This document shows positions 53,089 to 62,682 of a DNA stretch of 64,000 nt, one piece after another. Where the stretch lies: positions 144,095 to 208,094 of the forward strand of contig NZ_JAOSZE010000014.1 in the NCBI RefSeq assembly GCF_025630775.1, written 5' to 3'. Under the pieces are notes generated by a model. That model was not told the origin of the DNA, searched no databases, and saw only the letters and a list, made by a program, of their open reading frames with translations. Positions within the stretch are counted from its first letter, which is position 1, and each line of letters opens with the position of its first letter. This DNA comes from Actinoplanes sp. KI2. GTDB lineage: Bacteria; Actinomycetota; Actinomycetes; Mycobacteriales; Micromonosporaceae. Position numbers and translations under genes: made by a program.

Positions 53089-54443
53089 ACGAGGTGGGCG
53101 AGTAGGTCCTGACGGGTCAGCACGCCGGCCGGCTTGCCGTCGACCAGCACCATCGCGGCGTCGGCCTTCGCCAGCAGGGCCACCGCCTCGCTCACCGGCT
53201 GGCCTCCCCCGATCACCGGGAGCGGGTCGACCATGTGGCGCTCAATGGTGTCGTGCAGGTGGGCGTCGCCGGAGAACAGCGCGTCCAGCAGCGCCTTCTC
53301 CGCTATCGAGCCGGCCACCTCGCCGGTCACGACCGGCGGCTCGGCCTTGAGCACCGGGAGCTGGCTCACGCCGTACTCCCGCATGTAGTCGATCGCGTCG
53401 CGCACGGTCTCGGTCGGGTGGACGTGCACCAGTGGCGGCGTCCGGCCGTCCTTGCCGGCCAGGGCGTCGGCCACGGTCGGCTGGTCGCCGCCGGTGCGCA
53501 GGAAGCCGTACCGGGCCATCCAGTCGTCGTTGAAGATCTTGGACAGGTACCCGCGGCCGCCGTCCGGCAGCAGGACCACGACGACGTCCTCGGGGCCGGC
53601 CCGGCGGGCCACCTCGAGCGCGGCCACCACGGCCATCCCGCACGAGCCGCCGACCAGCAGCCCCTCCTCGCGGGCCAGCCGCCGGGTCATCTCGAACGAG
53701 TCGGAGTCGGAGACCTCGATGACCTCGTCGCAGATCTCCCGGTCGTAGGTGGTCGGCCAGAAGTCCTCGCCGACGCCTTCGACCAGGTACGGCCGGCCGG
53801 TGCCGCCGGAGTAGACCGAGCCCTCCGGGTCGGCGCCGATCACCCGGACCGGGCCCTGCTCCTTGAGGTACCGCCCGACACCGGTGATCGTGCCGCCGGT
53901 GCCCACCCCGGCCACGAAGTGTGTAAGCCTGCCGCCGAGCTGTTTCCACAGCTCAGGACCGGTCTCCTCGTAGTGCGAGCGCGGGTTGGCCGGGTTGCTG
54001 TACTGGTCCGGCTTCCAGGCGCCGGGGACCTCGCGGGCCAGCCGGTCGGAGACGTTGTAGTAGGAACGCGGGTCCTCGGGGGCGACCGCGGTCGGGCAGA
54101 CGACGACCTCCGCGCCGTACGCCCGCAGGACGTTCTGCTTGTCCTCGCTGACCTTGTCGGGGCAGACGAAGATGCAGTGGTAGCCGCGCTGCTGCGCGAC
54201 CAGGGCCAGGCCGACACCGGTGTTTCCGCTGGTCGGCTCGACGATGGTGCCGCCCGGCCGGAGCAGCCCGGCCTTCTCGGCGTCGAGCACCATCCGCAGC
54301 GCGATCCGATCCTTCACGGACCCGCCCGGATTGAAGTACTCGACCTTGGCCAGCACCGTGGCTTCGATGCCCTCGGTGACGCGGTTGAGTTTCACCAAAG
54401 GTGTGTCACCGATGATCTCGACGACGTTGTCGTAGTAACGCAC
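53085..54443 (-). CDS. cbs: Cystathionine beta-synthase
   Basis: 452 residues. Condenses serine and homocysteine to cystathionine. PLP Lys in NPGGSVKDRIALRM, phosphate loop GVGTGGTITG, and TSGNTGVGLAL; the C-terminal pair of CBS domains (about 325-452) includes VHPTETVRDAIDYMREYGVSQLPV. No heme-binding N-terminal extension, as in bacterial forms. With the metB-like enzyme it can run reverse transsulfuration. Confidence 0.95.
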   Translation of the reverse strand: MRYYDNVVEIIGDTPLVKLNRVTEGIEATVLAKVEYFNPGGSVKDRIALRMVLDAEKAGLLRPGGTIVEPTSGNTGVGLALVAQQRGYHCIFVCPDKVSEDKQNVLRAYGAEVVVCPTAVAPEDPRSYYNVSDRLAREVPGAWKPDQYSNPANPRSHYEETGPELWKQLGGRLTHFVAGVGTGGTITGVGRYLKEQGPVRVIGADPEGSVYSGGTGRPYLVEGVGEDFWPTTYDREICDEVIEVSDSDSFEMTRRLAREEGLLVGGSCGMAVVAALEVARRAGPEDVVVVLLPDGGRGYLSKIFNDDWMARYGFLRTGGDQPTVADALAGKDGRTPPLVHVHPTETVRDAIDYMREYGVSQLPVLKAEPPVVTGEVAGSIAEKALLDALFSGDAHLHDTIERHMVDPLPVIGGGQPVSEAVALLAKADAAMVLVDGKPAGVLTRQDLLAHLV

Positions 54444-54446
54444 GCC

Positions 54447-54794
54447 CTAGATTACGACGACGCGGTCCCGTTGCTTCTCCCACTCCAGGAAGCGCTCGGT
54501 TTCGGCCAGCACCGCGCCGGCCAGCCAGGTGATCATCACGGCGTCGTCGGCCAGGCCGACGACGAACAGGAACGCCTCCGGGATCAGGTCGATCGGCGAG
54601 ACGATGTACGCCGCGGCGCCGGCCATCAGCGCGACCCGCAAGCCACCGTCGTACTGTCCTTTTGCCGTCGCTTTCAGCATGCGGGGCAGGGCCGCCATGC
54701 GCTTGCTCACCGACGGCCCACCGCGCGCGCCGGCCATGAGTGCCCTGGCCAGCGCGGTGAATGCGGCCGTCCTTCTCAGCGTCTTCGCCATCAT
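54447..54794 (-). CDS. DUF1232 (YkvA-family) membrane protein
   Basis: 115 residues from the ATG at 54794, GAGAGGGG upstream. The DUF1232 core ALMAGAAAYIVSPIDLIPE with FLFVVGLADDAVMITWL is present, giving two short hydrophobic segments. Function unknown. It is 3 bases upstream of the cbs stop on the same strand side; the two genes are tandem, with this one downstream of the cbs promoter's opposite end, so co-transcription with cbs is not implied. Confidence 0.82.
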   Translation of the reverse strand: MMAKTLRRTAAFTALARALMAGARGGPSVSKRMAALPRMLKATAKGQYDGGLRVALMAGAAAYIVSPIDLIPEAFLFVVGLADDAVMITWLAGAVLAETERFLEWEKQRDRVVVI

Positions 54795-54894
54795 TTCCCC
54801 TCTCCGCCACTCCAGCATGACTTGAGCCCGCCATGATTGCCTCTCGCCGGAACGAGTTAGCCTCGAAATCCAAGCCGGATCTGGAGGGGGACCC

Positions 54895-56130
54895 GTGAGC
54901 GGCTTCGAGTTCACCGCACAGGACCGCCGGCGGATCAAGGTCGCCGGCCAGGTCCTCGGCGGTCTGACCGGCGCGCTGGCCGTGGTGACCGCCGGTTCGG
55001 CGGGCGTTCTCCTGCGGCAGGCCGCCGACGCGCGCCGGATCATCCCGCTGGCCGAGGCGCCCCCGCCCCGCGGTGACGGCCTGTACGGCGCGAAGCTCGC
55101 CGGCAAGCCGATCACCATGGTCGTCCTGGGCGACTCGTCGGCCGCCGGGTACGGCGTGCACCGTCCCCGCGAGACACCCGGCGCCCTGCTGGCCACCAGC
55201 GTCTCCCGCCGGCTCAACCGGCCGGTGCGCCTCTACCGGCTGGCGGTGGTCGGCGCGATGTCGTCCGGCCTGCCGTACCAGGTGGACGCCGCCCTGGAGT
55301 ACGAACCGGACGTCGCGGTGATCCTCATCGGCGGCAACGACGTCACCCACATCTCGGCCCGTGACCAGGCGGTCCGCTACCTCGGCGACGCGGTCCGCCG
55401 GCTGCGCGCGACCGGCTGCCGGGTGGTCGTCGGCACCTGCCCGGACATCGGCGCGATTCAGCCGATCAAGCCGCCGCTGCGCTGGCTCGCCCGCAAGTGG
55501 AGCCGCGACCTGGCCGCCGCGCAGACCGTCGCGGTGGTCGCGGCCGGCGGGCGTACGGTGTCGCTGGGCAACCTGCTGGGCCCGATCTTCGAGGCCGACC
55601 CGGGGCGGATGTTCAGCTCGGACCACTTCCACCCGTCGGCCGAGGGCTACGCCCGGGCGGCGGCCGTGGTGCTGCCGACGCTGCTCGCCGCGCTCGGCGA
55701 GGACGACCGGCCGACCGCGGGTGTGGGCGTGAGCAGCCTCGAGGACGCTGCGCAGGAGGCGGTGCGCACGGCGGGCACCGAGGTGAGCCCGGCTCGGGCC
55801 GGCGGGCGGCGGGTGCTGTTGCGGCGGCACCCGTGGTTCGCCGAGCCGCGCAACTGGTTCAGCCACAAGGCGGCGGTGCTGCCCTCGGCCGCCGGTGCTA
55901 CGGACGAGGCGCAGACTTCCGGCCGGGACGGGGCGCAGACTTCCGGCCCGGACGGCGCGCAGCCTTCCGGCCCGCACGGGGCGCAGCCTTCCGGCCCGGA
56001 CGGGGCGGTGCTGGAATCGGCGCCTGGTCGTGCGGACGGCGCGGAGGCCCCCGGGCCCGACGGGGTCGGGGGTGCGAATCTGGGCCCGCCCGGGGCCGGG
56101 GCCGTAGGGTGGACCCCAGCGGATCATTGA
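54895..56130 (+). CDS. SGNH/GDSL hydrolase with C-terminal repeats
   Basis: 411 residues from GTG after GGAGGGGG. An N-terminal hydrophobic segment (about 17-40) anchors or exports it. SGNH blocks: GDSSAAGYG (nucleophile Ser), GGNDVTH, and DHFHPSAEGYA (catalytic Asp/His). The C-terminal 100 residues hold about four copies of an eight-residue unit such as DGAQPSGP, then Gly/Pro-rich tail. Likely an esterase or lipase acting outside the membrane; substrate unknown. Confidence 0.85.
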   Translation: MSGFEFTAQDRRRIKVAGQVLGGLTGALAVVTAGSAGVLLRQAADARRIIPLAEAPPPRGDGLYGAKLAGKPITMVVLGDSSAAGYGVHRPRETPGALLATSVSRRLNRPVRLYRLAVVGAMSSGLPYQVDAALEYEPDVAVILIGGNDVTHISARDQAVRYLGDAVRRLRATGCRVVVGTCPDIGAIQPIKPPLRWLARKWSRDLAAAQTVAVVAAGGRTVSLGNLLGPIFEADPGRMFSSDHFHPSAEGYARAAAVVLPTLLAALGEDDRPTAGVGVSSLEDAAQEAVRTAGTEVSPARAGGRRVLLRRHPWFAEPRNWFSHKAAVLPSAAGATDEAQTSGRDGAQTSGPDGAQPSGPHGAQPSGPDGAVLESAPGRADGAEAPGPDGVGGANLGPPGAGAVGWTPADH

Positions 56131-56162
56131 TGGTTCCGCGGGCCGAGGCAGGGAGGCGAGAG

Positions 56163-56951
56163 ATGGCGGGGCTGAACGCACGGATCGGTAAGGCCGCGGC
56201 CACCGGCCTGCTCGCCGGGGCGGTGGGCGGCCTCGCCCTGCTCGCCGGCGAGGTGCTCGCCGCCAAGGCCCGGCGCTACGCGAAGCCGACGATGGGCCTG
56301 GCCTTGCGTACGTCGATGGGCAAGCTCTCCGCCCCTACCCTGCGCCTGGTCCTGCTCGGCGACTCGGCCGCGATCGGCGTGGGCGTGGAGTGGCTCTCCG
56401 AGACGGTCGGCGGCCAGCTGGCCCGGCTGCTCGCCGAGGGCTCGGCCGAGACCGGCGAGCGTCACGTGTTGCTCTCCAGCGTCGGCGTGGCCGGTTCGCG
56501 CTCCGCCGACCTGGCCACTCAGGTGGCCCGGGCACTGCTCGGCGACCGCCCCGACGTGGCCGTCGTGCTGATCGGCGCGCACGACGCGACCAGCCTGCGC
56601 AGCCCCGACGACGCCGCCGAGCTGCTCGGCCAGGCCGTGCGCCGGTTGCGCGAGTCCGGCGTACGCGTGGTCGTGGGCACCTGCCCCGACCTGGGCGCGT
56701 TGCGGGCGATCGCGCCGCCGCTGCGCCAGGTGGCCGGCATGCTGGGCCGCCGGATGGCGAAGGCGCAGGCCCGGGCGGTGCAGGCGGCCGGCGGCGCGGT
56801 CGTCGACCTGGCCGAGGAAACCGGCGCCGTCTTCCGGGCCGATGCGGGTACGTTGTGTTTTGACGGGTTCCACCCGTCCGCTGATGGGTATCGAGTGTGG
56901 GCACACGCGCTGTATCCGGCGGTCGCGAAAGCGAGCATGTCCGGCGTGTGA
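56163..56951 (+). CDS. SGNH/GDSL hydrolase, paralogue of the preceding gene
   Basis: 262 residues from the ATG at 56163, six bases after GGAGG. It shares with its upstream neighbour the N-terminal hydrophobic segment, LLGDSAAIGVGV, RVVVGTCPDLGALRAI and DGFHPSADGYRVW. The block III motif is GAHD instead of GGND, so the Asn that helps the oxyanion hole is missing. It looks like a tandem duplicate with altered or lost activity. Confidence 0.82.
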   Translation: MAGLNARIGKAAATGLLAGAVGGLALLAGEVLAAKARRYAKPTMGLALRTSMGKLSAPTLRLVLLGDSAAIGVGVEWLSETVGGQLARLLAEGSAETGERHVLLSSVGVAGSRSADLATQVARALLGDRPDVAVVLIGAHDATSLRSPDDAAELLGQAVRRLRESGVRVVVGTCPDLGALRAIAPPLRQVAGMLGRRMAKAQARAVQAAGGAVVDLAEETGAVFRADAGTLCFDGFHPSADGYRVWAHALYPAVAKASMSGV

Positions 56952-56986
56952 CAAATCTGCACTCGCAGACGTTGTTACCGACCAGT

Positions 56987-56992
56987 TAGCGT
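56987..56992 (+). promoter_or_regulatory. -10 box for leaderless thiolase transcript
   Basis: TAGCGT, seven bases before the ATG at 57000. No ribosome site precedes the ATG, and no good -35 is seen. Confidence 0.45.
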
Positions 56993-56999
56993 GGTGCTC

Positions 57000-58244
57000 A
57001 TGCCGGAAGCTGTCATCGTCGCCACCGCACGCTCCCCGATCGGCCGTGCCGTCAAGGGGTCGCTCAAGGACCTCCGCCCCGACGACCTCGCCACCGCGAT
57101 CGTCGACGCCGCGCTGAACAAGGTTCCTCAGCTCGACCGCACGCTGGTCGAGGATCTCTACCTCGGCTGCGGCCTGCCCGGCGGCGAGCAGGGCTTCAAC
57201 ATGGCCCGGGTGGTCGCCACCAAGCTCGGCCTGGACGGCCTGCCGGGCGCGACCATCACTCGCTACTGCTCCTCCTCGCTGCAGACCTCCCGGATGGCCT
57301 TCCACGCGATCAAGGCGGGCGAGGGCGACATCTTCATCTCGGCCGGTGTCGAGACCGTCTCCCGCTTCGCCCGGGGCAGCTCCGACGGCCTCCCGTCGGA
57401 GGCCGCGGCCCTGGTCGGCGGCGGCTGGCAGAACCCGTACTTCGCCGAGGCGGAGGCGCGCACCGTCGCGGCCGCGCAGGGCGGCACGGTGTGGCACGAC
57501 CCGCGCGAGGACGGCAACGTTCCGGACATCTACATCGCGATGGGCCAGACCGCCGAAAACCTGGCCCAGCTCAAGGGCATCTCCCGCCAGGAGATGGACG
57601 AGTTCGGCGTACGCAGCCAGAACCTGGCCGAGAAGGCCATCGCCGACGGCTTCTGGGAGCGCGAGATCACTCCCGTGACGCTGCCGGACGGCTCGGTGGT
57701 GTCGACGGACGACGGTCCCCGGCCGGGCGTGACGGTCGAGGGCGTGTCCGGGCTCAAGCCGGTGTTCCGCCCCGACGGCCGGGTCACCGCGGGCAACTGC
57801 TGCCCGCTCAACGACGGCGCGGCCGCGGTGGTCATCATGAGCGACACCAAGGCGCGCGAGCTGGGCATCACCCCGCTGGCCCGGATCGTGTCCACCGGCG
57901 TGACCGCCCTCTCCCCCGAGATCATGGGCCTCGGCCCGGTCGAGGCGTCGAAGCAGGCGCTGAAGCGGGCCGGCATGACCATCGGCGACGTCGACCTGGT
58001 CGAGATCAACGAGGCGTTCGCGGCGCAGGTCATCCCGTCGTACCAGGACCTGGGCATCCCGATCGAGAAGCTGAACGTCAACGGCGGGGCGATCGCCGTG
58101 GGCCACCCGTTCGGCATGACCGGCGCCCGGATCACCGGCACGCTGCTGAACTCGCTCGACTGGCACGACAAGAGCATCGGCCTCGAGACGATGTGCGTCG
58201 GCGGCGGCCAGGGCATGGCGATGATCGTCGAGCGGCTCAGCTGA
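57000..58244 (+). CDS. Acetyl-CoA acetyltransferase (thiolase)
   Basis: 414 residues. Thiolase fold: nucleophilic Cys in ITRYCSSSLQTSRMAFHAI, His in NVNGGAIAVGHPFGMTGARI, and the second Cys in ETMCVGGGQGMAMIVE. Degradative thiolases of the FadA type cleave 3-ketoacyl-CoA; synthesis of acetoacetyl-CoA is possible. Start at ATG 57000 is supported by a TAGCGT box seven bases upstream. It may work with the acyl-CoA dehydrogenase near 6 kb, but they are not linked. Confidence 0.95.
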   Translation: MPEAVIVATARSPIGRAVKGSLKDLRPDDLATAIVDAALNKVPQLDRTLVEDLYLGCGLPGGEQGFNMARVVATKLGLDGLPGATITRYCSSSLQTSRMAFHAIKAGEGDIFISAGVETVSRFARGSSDGLPSEAAALVGGGWQNPYFAEAEARTVAAAQGGTVWHDPREDGNVPDIYIAMGQTAENLAQLKGISRQEMDEFGVRSQNLAEKAIADGFWEREITPVTLPDGSVVSTDDGPRPGVTVEGVSGLKPVFRPDGRVTAGNCCPLNDGAAAVVIMSDTKARELGITPLARIVSTGVTALSPEIMGLGPVEASKQALKRAGMTIGDVDLVEINEAFAAQVIPSYQDLGIPIEKLNVNGGAIAVGHPFGMTGARITGTLLNSLDWHDKSIGLETMCVGGGQGMAMIVERLS

Positions 58245-58374
58245 GCTAGCTGGCTCCGCTTCGCTCCGCGGGCGATCGCCCCTTTGAGGCTGATGAGGAG
58301 CCAGCCGATTTCCGAGGCCGCAAACCCCACGGCCGCGGAAATCGACTGTCTCCTCATCAGCGGGGCGATCGCGG
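58241..58374 (-). repeat. Long-hairpin repeat element, copy 2
   Basis: Inverse of the element at 32851-32988. It shares GCGATCGCCCC, the GCTGATGAGGAG arms, the CGATTTCCG arms and the GGAGCGAAGCGGAGCC end, with scattered substitutions that are often matched on both arms. It begins within the thiolase stop codon, so it can also act as the terminator of that gene. Confidence 0.75.
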
Positions 58375-58477
58375 ACAGTTCCGTGGTGAGGGGTTCACAG
58401 GAATAGCGGGGTATGGGTTTCCGCCGGGTTCGGCCTGCCAGGAGCGGCCGGGCTCGGCGGCTTTCATTTACAGGCAT

Positions 58478-58765
58478 TTACAGGCTCTTGCGCAGGGTCT
58501 CCACTGCTGTCGCCGCCGCGGCGAGAACCGTTTCGGGAGCGGCCGCGATGAGGTCGTCGGCCGTCACGCGGAGCTGGTCCGGGAGGATCAGGTCGTGCTC
58601 GCGCGGGACCGGCCGGCGCGGGCGGGACTCGGCGTCGGCCGCGAGGTCGGCGAGGTGCTGGACCAGTGCGTGCGTCTGGTCGGCCCGGTCGCCGCGCCAG
58701 CGTGGCTGCTCCCAGTGCCGCACCTGGTTGAGCAGACGCTCGATCGCGGTGGCGAAGTCGGTCAC
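58478..58765 (-). CDS. Small hypothetical protein
   Basis: 95 residues from GTG at 58765. Starts TDFATAIERLLNQVRHWEQPRW and is mostly helical and charged, with no membrane segment or known motif. TACGCT (58778-58773) ends seven bases before the GTG and no ribosome site is present, which supports this start through leaderless initiation. Confidence 0.6.
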   Translation of the reverse strand: MTDFATAIERLLNQVRHWEQPRWRGDRADQTHALVQHLADLAADAESRPRRPVPREHDLILPDQLRVTADDLIAAAPETVLAAAATAVETLRKSL

Positions 58766-58799
58766 GTGAGCGAGCGTAGCCGGGCACCCGCGGACGGAA

Positions 58800-59280
58800 A
58801 CGCGTGGCCGAAGGGCACCGGGTGGAGGCCGTCGGCGGCAGGGCGCCGTCCGCAAAGCGCCGTCAGCAAAGCGCCGTCAGCAGGGCGCGCCCTCCGGCCG
58901 GAGGGCGCTGGCCGGAGGCAGGCGAGCGCGCGAGGCCGGAGCCCGGGGGGCGGCGCGGTCGAGGGCGGACGTGCGGCGGTCCGGGCAAGGGCGGACGTGC
59001 GGTCCGAGCGGGGGCAAACATGTGGCGGCGCGGGCGCGGGCGGACAGACGGCGGCGCCGACTCGGGCGCGGGCGGACAGGCGGCGGCGCGGGGGCGGGCG
59101 GACAGACGGCGGCGCGGGGCGGGCGGACAGACGGCGGCGCGGGGCGGGCGGACAGACGGCGGCCTGGGCGCGGCCGGATATGCGGCGACGCGGGCGCGGC
59201 CGGACATGCGACGGCGCGGGCGCGGCCGGACAGGCGGCGGCGCCCGGAGTGTGGGAGGACTTTCCGGGCGCCGCCTGATG
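58800..59280. repeat. Low-complexity GC tandem repeat region
   Basis: About 480 bases of degenerate GGCGGACAGACGGCGGC-like sequence between two genes. Within it 59101-59125 and 59126-59150 are exact 25-bp repeats beginning GACAGACGGCGG, with a third partial unit to 59163. Long reading frames here are repeat artefacts (Arg/Gly/Ala runs); no gene is supported. Confidence 0.75.
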
Positions 59281-59288
59281 GTTGCTTG

Positions 59289-60080
59289 CTAGTTTCGGCT
59301 GCCGCCCTGCAGGTAGCTGAGCAGGCGCAGGATCTCGAGGTAGAGCCAGATCAGGCCGACCAGGATGCCGAACGCGCAGATCCAGGAGTAGCGCTGGGGC
59401 AGGCCCATGCGGACGCCCTGCTCGATCTGGTCGAAGTCGAGCACGAAGCTCAGCGACGCGACCACGATGCAGACGAGGCTGAAAACGATGCCGATCAGGC
59501 CGTTGTCGCGGAGGCCGGTGTGCACACCGAACAGCGACAGCACGAAGTTAATCACCATGATCATGAAGAGGCCGCCGATCGAGGCGATCATGATCTTGCG
59601 GAAACGCGGCGACGAGCGGATCACGCGCTGCGTGTACAGCACCGCCATCAGCGCGAAGACGCCGAACGTCGCGACCACGGCCTGCAGGACGATGCCGTGG
59701 TAGAAGGTCTCGAAGAACTTGCTGACCATCCCGACGAAGACGCCCTCGACGACCGCATACGTCACGACCAGGGCGGGGTTGGCCATCTGCGAGAACGAGA
59801 TGATGAAGCCCAGGATCAGGCCCACGATCGCGGCACCGATCCACGCGACGCCCAGGTAGGCGTCGGGAATCAGGTTCCACGCGGCGACCGCCGAGATGCC
59901 GGTGAGGCCGAGCAGGATCACGGTCTTGACGACCACGTCGTCGATCGACATGGTCTGCGCGACCGGCGGGGCCGCATAGCCCGGAGTGGTCGGGTACGGC
60001 TCGCCATATCCGTACCCGGCGGTCCGCTGCCGCTCGGCGGCCTGGCCGAGTCGCGTGAGTACCGGGTTCGAAGATTTCAC
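59289..60080 (-). CDS. Bax inhibitor-1/YccA family membrane protein
   Basis: 263 residues from the GTG at 60080, nine bases after AAGGGAGG. A 50-residue Gly/Tyr/Pro-rich cytoplasmic start (YGYGEPYPTTPGY) leads into seven hydrophobic segments. The family Asp pair region is likely FDQIEQGVRMGLP near the last helices. Homologues act as pH-sensitive calcium leak channels or stress regulators; function in actinobacteria is not established. Confidence 0.88.
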   Translation of the reverse strand: MKSSNPVLTRLGQAAERQRTAGYGYGEPYPTTPGYAAPPVAQTMSIDDVVVKTVILLGLTGISAVAAWNLIPDAYLGVAWIGAAIVGLILGFIISFSQMANPALVVTYAVVEGVFVGMVSKFFETFYHGIVLQAVVATFGVFALMAVLYTQRVIRSSPRFRKIMIASIGGLFMIMVINFVLSLFGVHTGLRDNGLIGIVFSLVCIVVASLSFVLDFDQIEQGVRMGLPQRYSWICAFGILVGLIWLYLEILRLLSYLQGGSRN

Positions 60081-60190
60081 GCTGTCCAGCCTCCCTTGAG
60101 GTTGAAGCACGCCATGTGCTGCCCTACCAGGGTAGAGGGTTTGTCCACGAGATGGCTTCGTCGCCGCCTGTGAGCAGGCTGAGAAGAAAC

Positions 60191-62605
60191 CTATCTACGT
60201 TGCGGTGGCTTGGTCGCGCCGGGCAGGCCAGGGAAGCCGGGGATGACCGGGCCGCCGGCGCCCTTGCCGTTGCTCACCTCGATCTCCACCGGGCCACCCT
60301 TGATCGTCCGGCCGGACGGGTTGGTGCCGGCCGCGGTGCCCGCGGGGCAGGACGAGTCGACGGTCTGGCCGACCGAGACGTCGAAGCCGGCCGAGCCGAC
60401 GCGGGCCTGCGCGCTGGAAATCGGGTCGCACTCCACATCCGGGATGCGGCGCTGGTCCCCGTACGCAATCTTCTCGTTGTCCGGTTTCTTGAATTGGATC
60501 TTGGGTTTGCCCGCCATGAAGTCGGCCAGCGTGTTCCACACCGCCGGGTTCACGACGTGGTGCGACATGCGATCGCGGTGGTTCTGGTAATCGGGGTTCA
60601 CCAGATAGCCCGCCACCACCAGCGAGGTGGTGCCCGCGATCAGGGCCGCGGTCCGGTCGTTGTCGGTGGTGCCGGTCTTGCCGAAGACCGGGTGTTTGAC
60701 GACGCCGTGGGTGGCCGGGGCGGTGGCGCCGTGGCAGGAGCCCATCTGAGCCGAGTCACCGACCGGGCAGCGGGTCGCGTCGAGCGCCGCGCGGGCCACG
60801 TTAGCGCTGGTCGCCCGGGTGCAATGCGGCTTGCCGACGTCGAGCTTCTGGCCGCCCTTGGTGGTGATCTGCTCGATCGGCGTCGGCTCGCAGTACATGC
60901 CGTCGCCGGCCAGCGTCGCGTACGCGTTCGCCATGTCCAACGGGGTGGTGGCCGAGACGCCGAGGGTGAAGGCGCCCCACTGGTGCGAGTTGCCCGGTTC
61001 GGCCAGCCGGGCGTCGCTGGCGGCCCGGAACTGGATGCCGAAGCGCTTGGCGACCGAGACCACGTTCTCGGCGCCGACCCGCTCCTCCAGCGGCACGAAG
61101 TACGTGTTGACCGACTTACCGAAGCCGGTCCACATGTTGTAGACGCCGGCCTCGCCACCGCCGGAATTCATCGGGCACCAGAAATGGGTCCCCGGACAGG
61201 CCGAGTCACTGCTGCTACTGATGATATAGCCGGATTTATACTGTTTTTCCGCTTTGATGGTGTACGCCAGCGGATAGCCATGCTCCAGCGCGGCCACCAT
61301 CGTGAATATCTTGAACACCGAGCCGGCCTGGTAGCCGGTGATGTCGCCGCCGCCGGTCAGCAGCGGGTTCGTGGTGTTCGGATAGGTGCCTCGGATGCCC
61401 CGCTTCGCCTTGCCCGGGTCGGACGAGATGAGGTTCTGCGGGTGCGCCTTGTTGTCGAGCTTGTACCTGCGGTTGGCCGCCAGCGCGCGAACCTTTCCAC
61501 TGCCCGGCTCGACCGCGGCGAGCAGCAAGGCGTTCTTGTTGGCGTCCTGGATCTCCGCGGTGATGTTCGTCCGGGCCGACGTCTGCGCCTTGATGTCGAG
61601 CGTGGTGGTGATCCGGTAGCCGCCGCTCTTGAGGCGACGCTCCCGGTCGTACGCGGTCGCCCCGAACTCTTCCCGGCCCATCCACCAGCGGTAGAAGTAG
61701 TCGCAGAAGAAGCCCCAGGCGTTCTTCGCCACCGAGACGCAGCCATTGCCGACCGGCTTGACCTGCTTCGGGATCGCTTCCTTGACCGCCTTGTCGGCCT
61801 GCGCCTGGGTGATCATGCCGAGCTGGACCATGCCGGGGATGACGTAGTTGTTGCGCCGCTCGGAAATCCCCTTGTAGCCGTCGGCGGTGGCCGGGTTGAA
61901 GCTGGTCGGCGCCTTCACGATGCCGGCGAGCATGGCGGCCTGGCCGATCGTGAGGTCCTTCGGCTTCTTGTTGAAGTAGACCTGGCTGGCCGCGAAGACC
62001 CCGTACGCCTGGTTGCCGAACGGCGCGATGTTCAGGTAGCGCTCCAGGATCTGGTCCTTGGTGAGCTCCTTCTCCACCTGCAGCGCGTACTTCATCTCGG
62101 TGACCTTGCGCTTCGGCGTGTCGGTCGTCGCGTCGACCACCTCCTGCGGGTTGGTCGCCGAGTAGGCCAGCGACATGCGTACCCACTGCATGGTGATGGT
62201 GGAGGCGCCCTGCTTGGACTTGCCCTGGTTGTTGTTCACCAGGGCGCGCGCGACACCCTTCAGGTCGACGCCCTTGTGGTGGTAGAACTCCCGGTCCTCG
62301 GCCGCCACGATGGCGTCCCGCATGTACGGCGAGATCTCCTTGAGCGGCACGTCGCTGCGGAACTCGTCGTAGAACTGCGAGATCTGCGTCTTGTTGTCGG
62401 ACGCGTAGATCCGGGTGATCTGCGGCGAGTTGAACGCCTTGAGCTCACTCGGCAGATTCGCGAACGTCTGGCCGCCGGCCTTGGCCGCAAGTCCGGACAT
62501 GGCAGCGGCCGGGAAGACCCCGGCCGCCACGACGACACCTGCGAGCGCTCCGCAAACTAGCAGATTCGTCGCATTCAAGAATATATTGTGATCATGTCGG
62601 CGCAT
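60191..62605 (-). CDS. Bifunctional penicillin-binding protein (class A)
   Basis: 804 residues from the ATG at 62605; a GTG at 62617 is an alternative. Order: one membrane helix (NLLVCGALAGVVVAAGVF), transglycosylase domain with IVAAEDREFYHHKGVD and QGASTITMQWVR, then a transpeptidase domain with nucleophile Ser about 428 in AGSVFKIFT, SVN in GKSVNTYF and KTGTT in VFGKTGTTDN. The tail is a PASTA-like region (VDSSCPAGTA) and Pro/Gly-rich end. It builds cell-wall peptidoglycan. Confidence 0.94.
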   Translation of the reverse strand: MRRHDHNIFLNATNLLVCGALAGVVVAAGVFPAAAMSGLAAKAGGQTFANLPSELKAFNSPQITRIYASDNKTQISQFYDEFRSDVPLKEISPYMRDAIVAAEDREFYHHKGVDLKGVARALVNNNQGKSKQGASTITMQWVRMSLAYSATNPQEVVDATTDTPKRKVTEMKYALQVEKELTKDQILERYLNIAPFGNQAYGVFAASQVYFNKKPKDLTIGQAAMLAGIVKAPTSFNPATADGYKGISERRNNYVIPGMVQLGMITQAQADKAVKEAIPKQVKPVGNGCVSVAKNAWGFFCDYFYRWWMGREEFGATAYDRERRLKSGGYRITTTLDIKAQTSARTNITAEIQDANKNALLLAAVEPGSGKVRALAANRRYKLDNKAHPQNLISSDPGKAKRGIRGTYPNTTNPLLTGGGDITGYQAGSVFKIFTMVAALEHGYPLAYTIKAEKQYKSGYIISSSSDSACPGTHFWCPMNSGGGEAGVYNMWTGFGKSVNTYFVPLEERVGAENVVSVAKRFGIQFRAASDARLAEPGNSHQWGAFTLGVSATTPLDMANAYATLAGDGMYCEPTPIEQITTKGGQKLDVGKPHCTRATSANVARAALDATRCPVGDSAQMGSCHGATAPATHGVVKHPVFGKTGTTDNDRTAALIAGTTSLVVAGYLVNPDYQNHRDRMSHHVVNPAVWNTLADFMAGKPKIQFKKPDNEKIAYGDQRRIPDVECDPISSAQARVGSAGFDVSVGQTVDSSCPAGTAAGTNPSGRTIKGGPVEIEVSNGKGAGGPVIPGFPGLPGATKPPQRR

Positions 62606-62682
62606 CCAGGACGTCACCGCACCACCATCCGCGACTAGAGTGAGCGGAGTCAATAACAGCTCACGATGTCAACCACTGCTGC

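Noticed and set aside
58800..59280. Arg-rich protein in the GC repeat tract
   Set aside because: All frames on both strands stay open because of the repeat composition; no start signal or domain.
60116..62560. Plus-strand reading frame of 814 codons opposite the penicillin-binding protein
   Set aside because: The minus strand has all transglycosylase and transpeptidase motifs; the plus frame has none.
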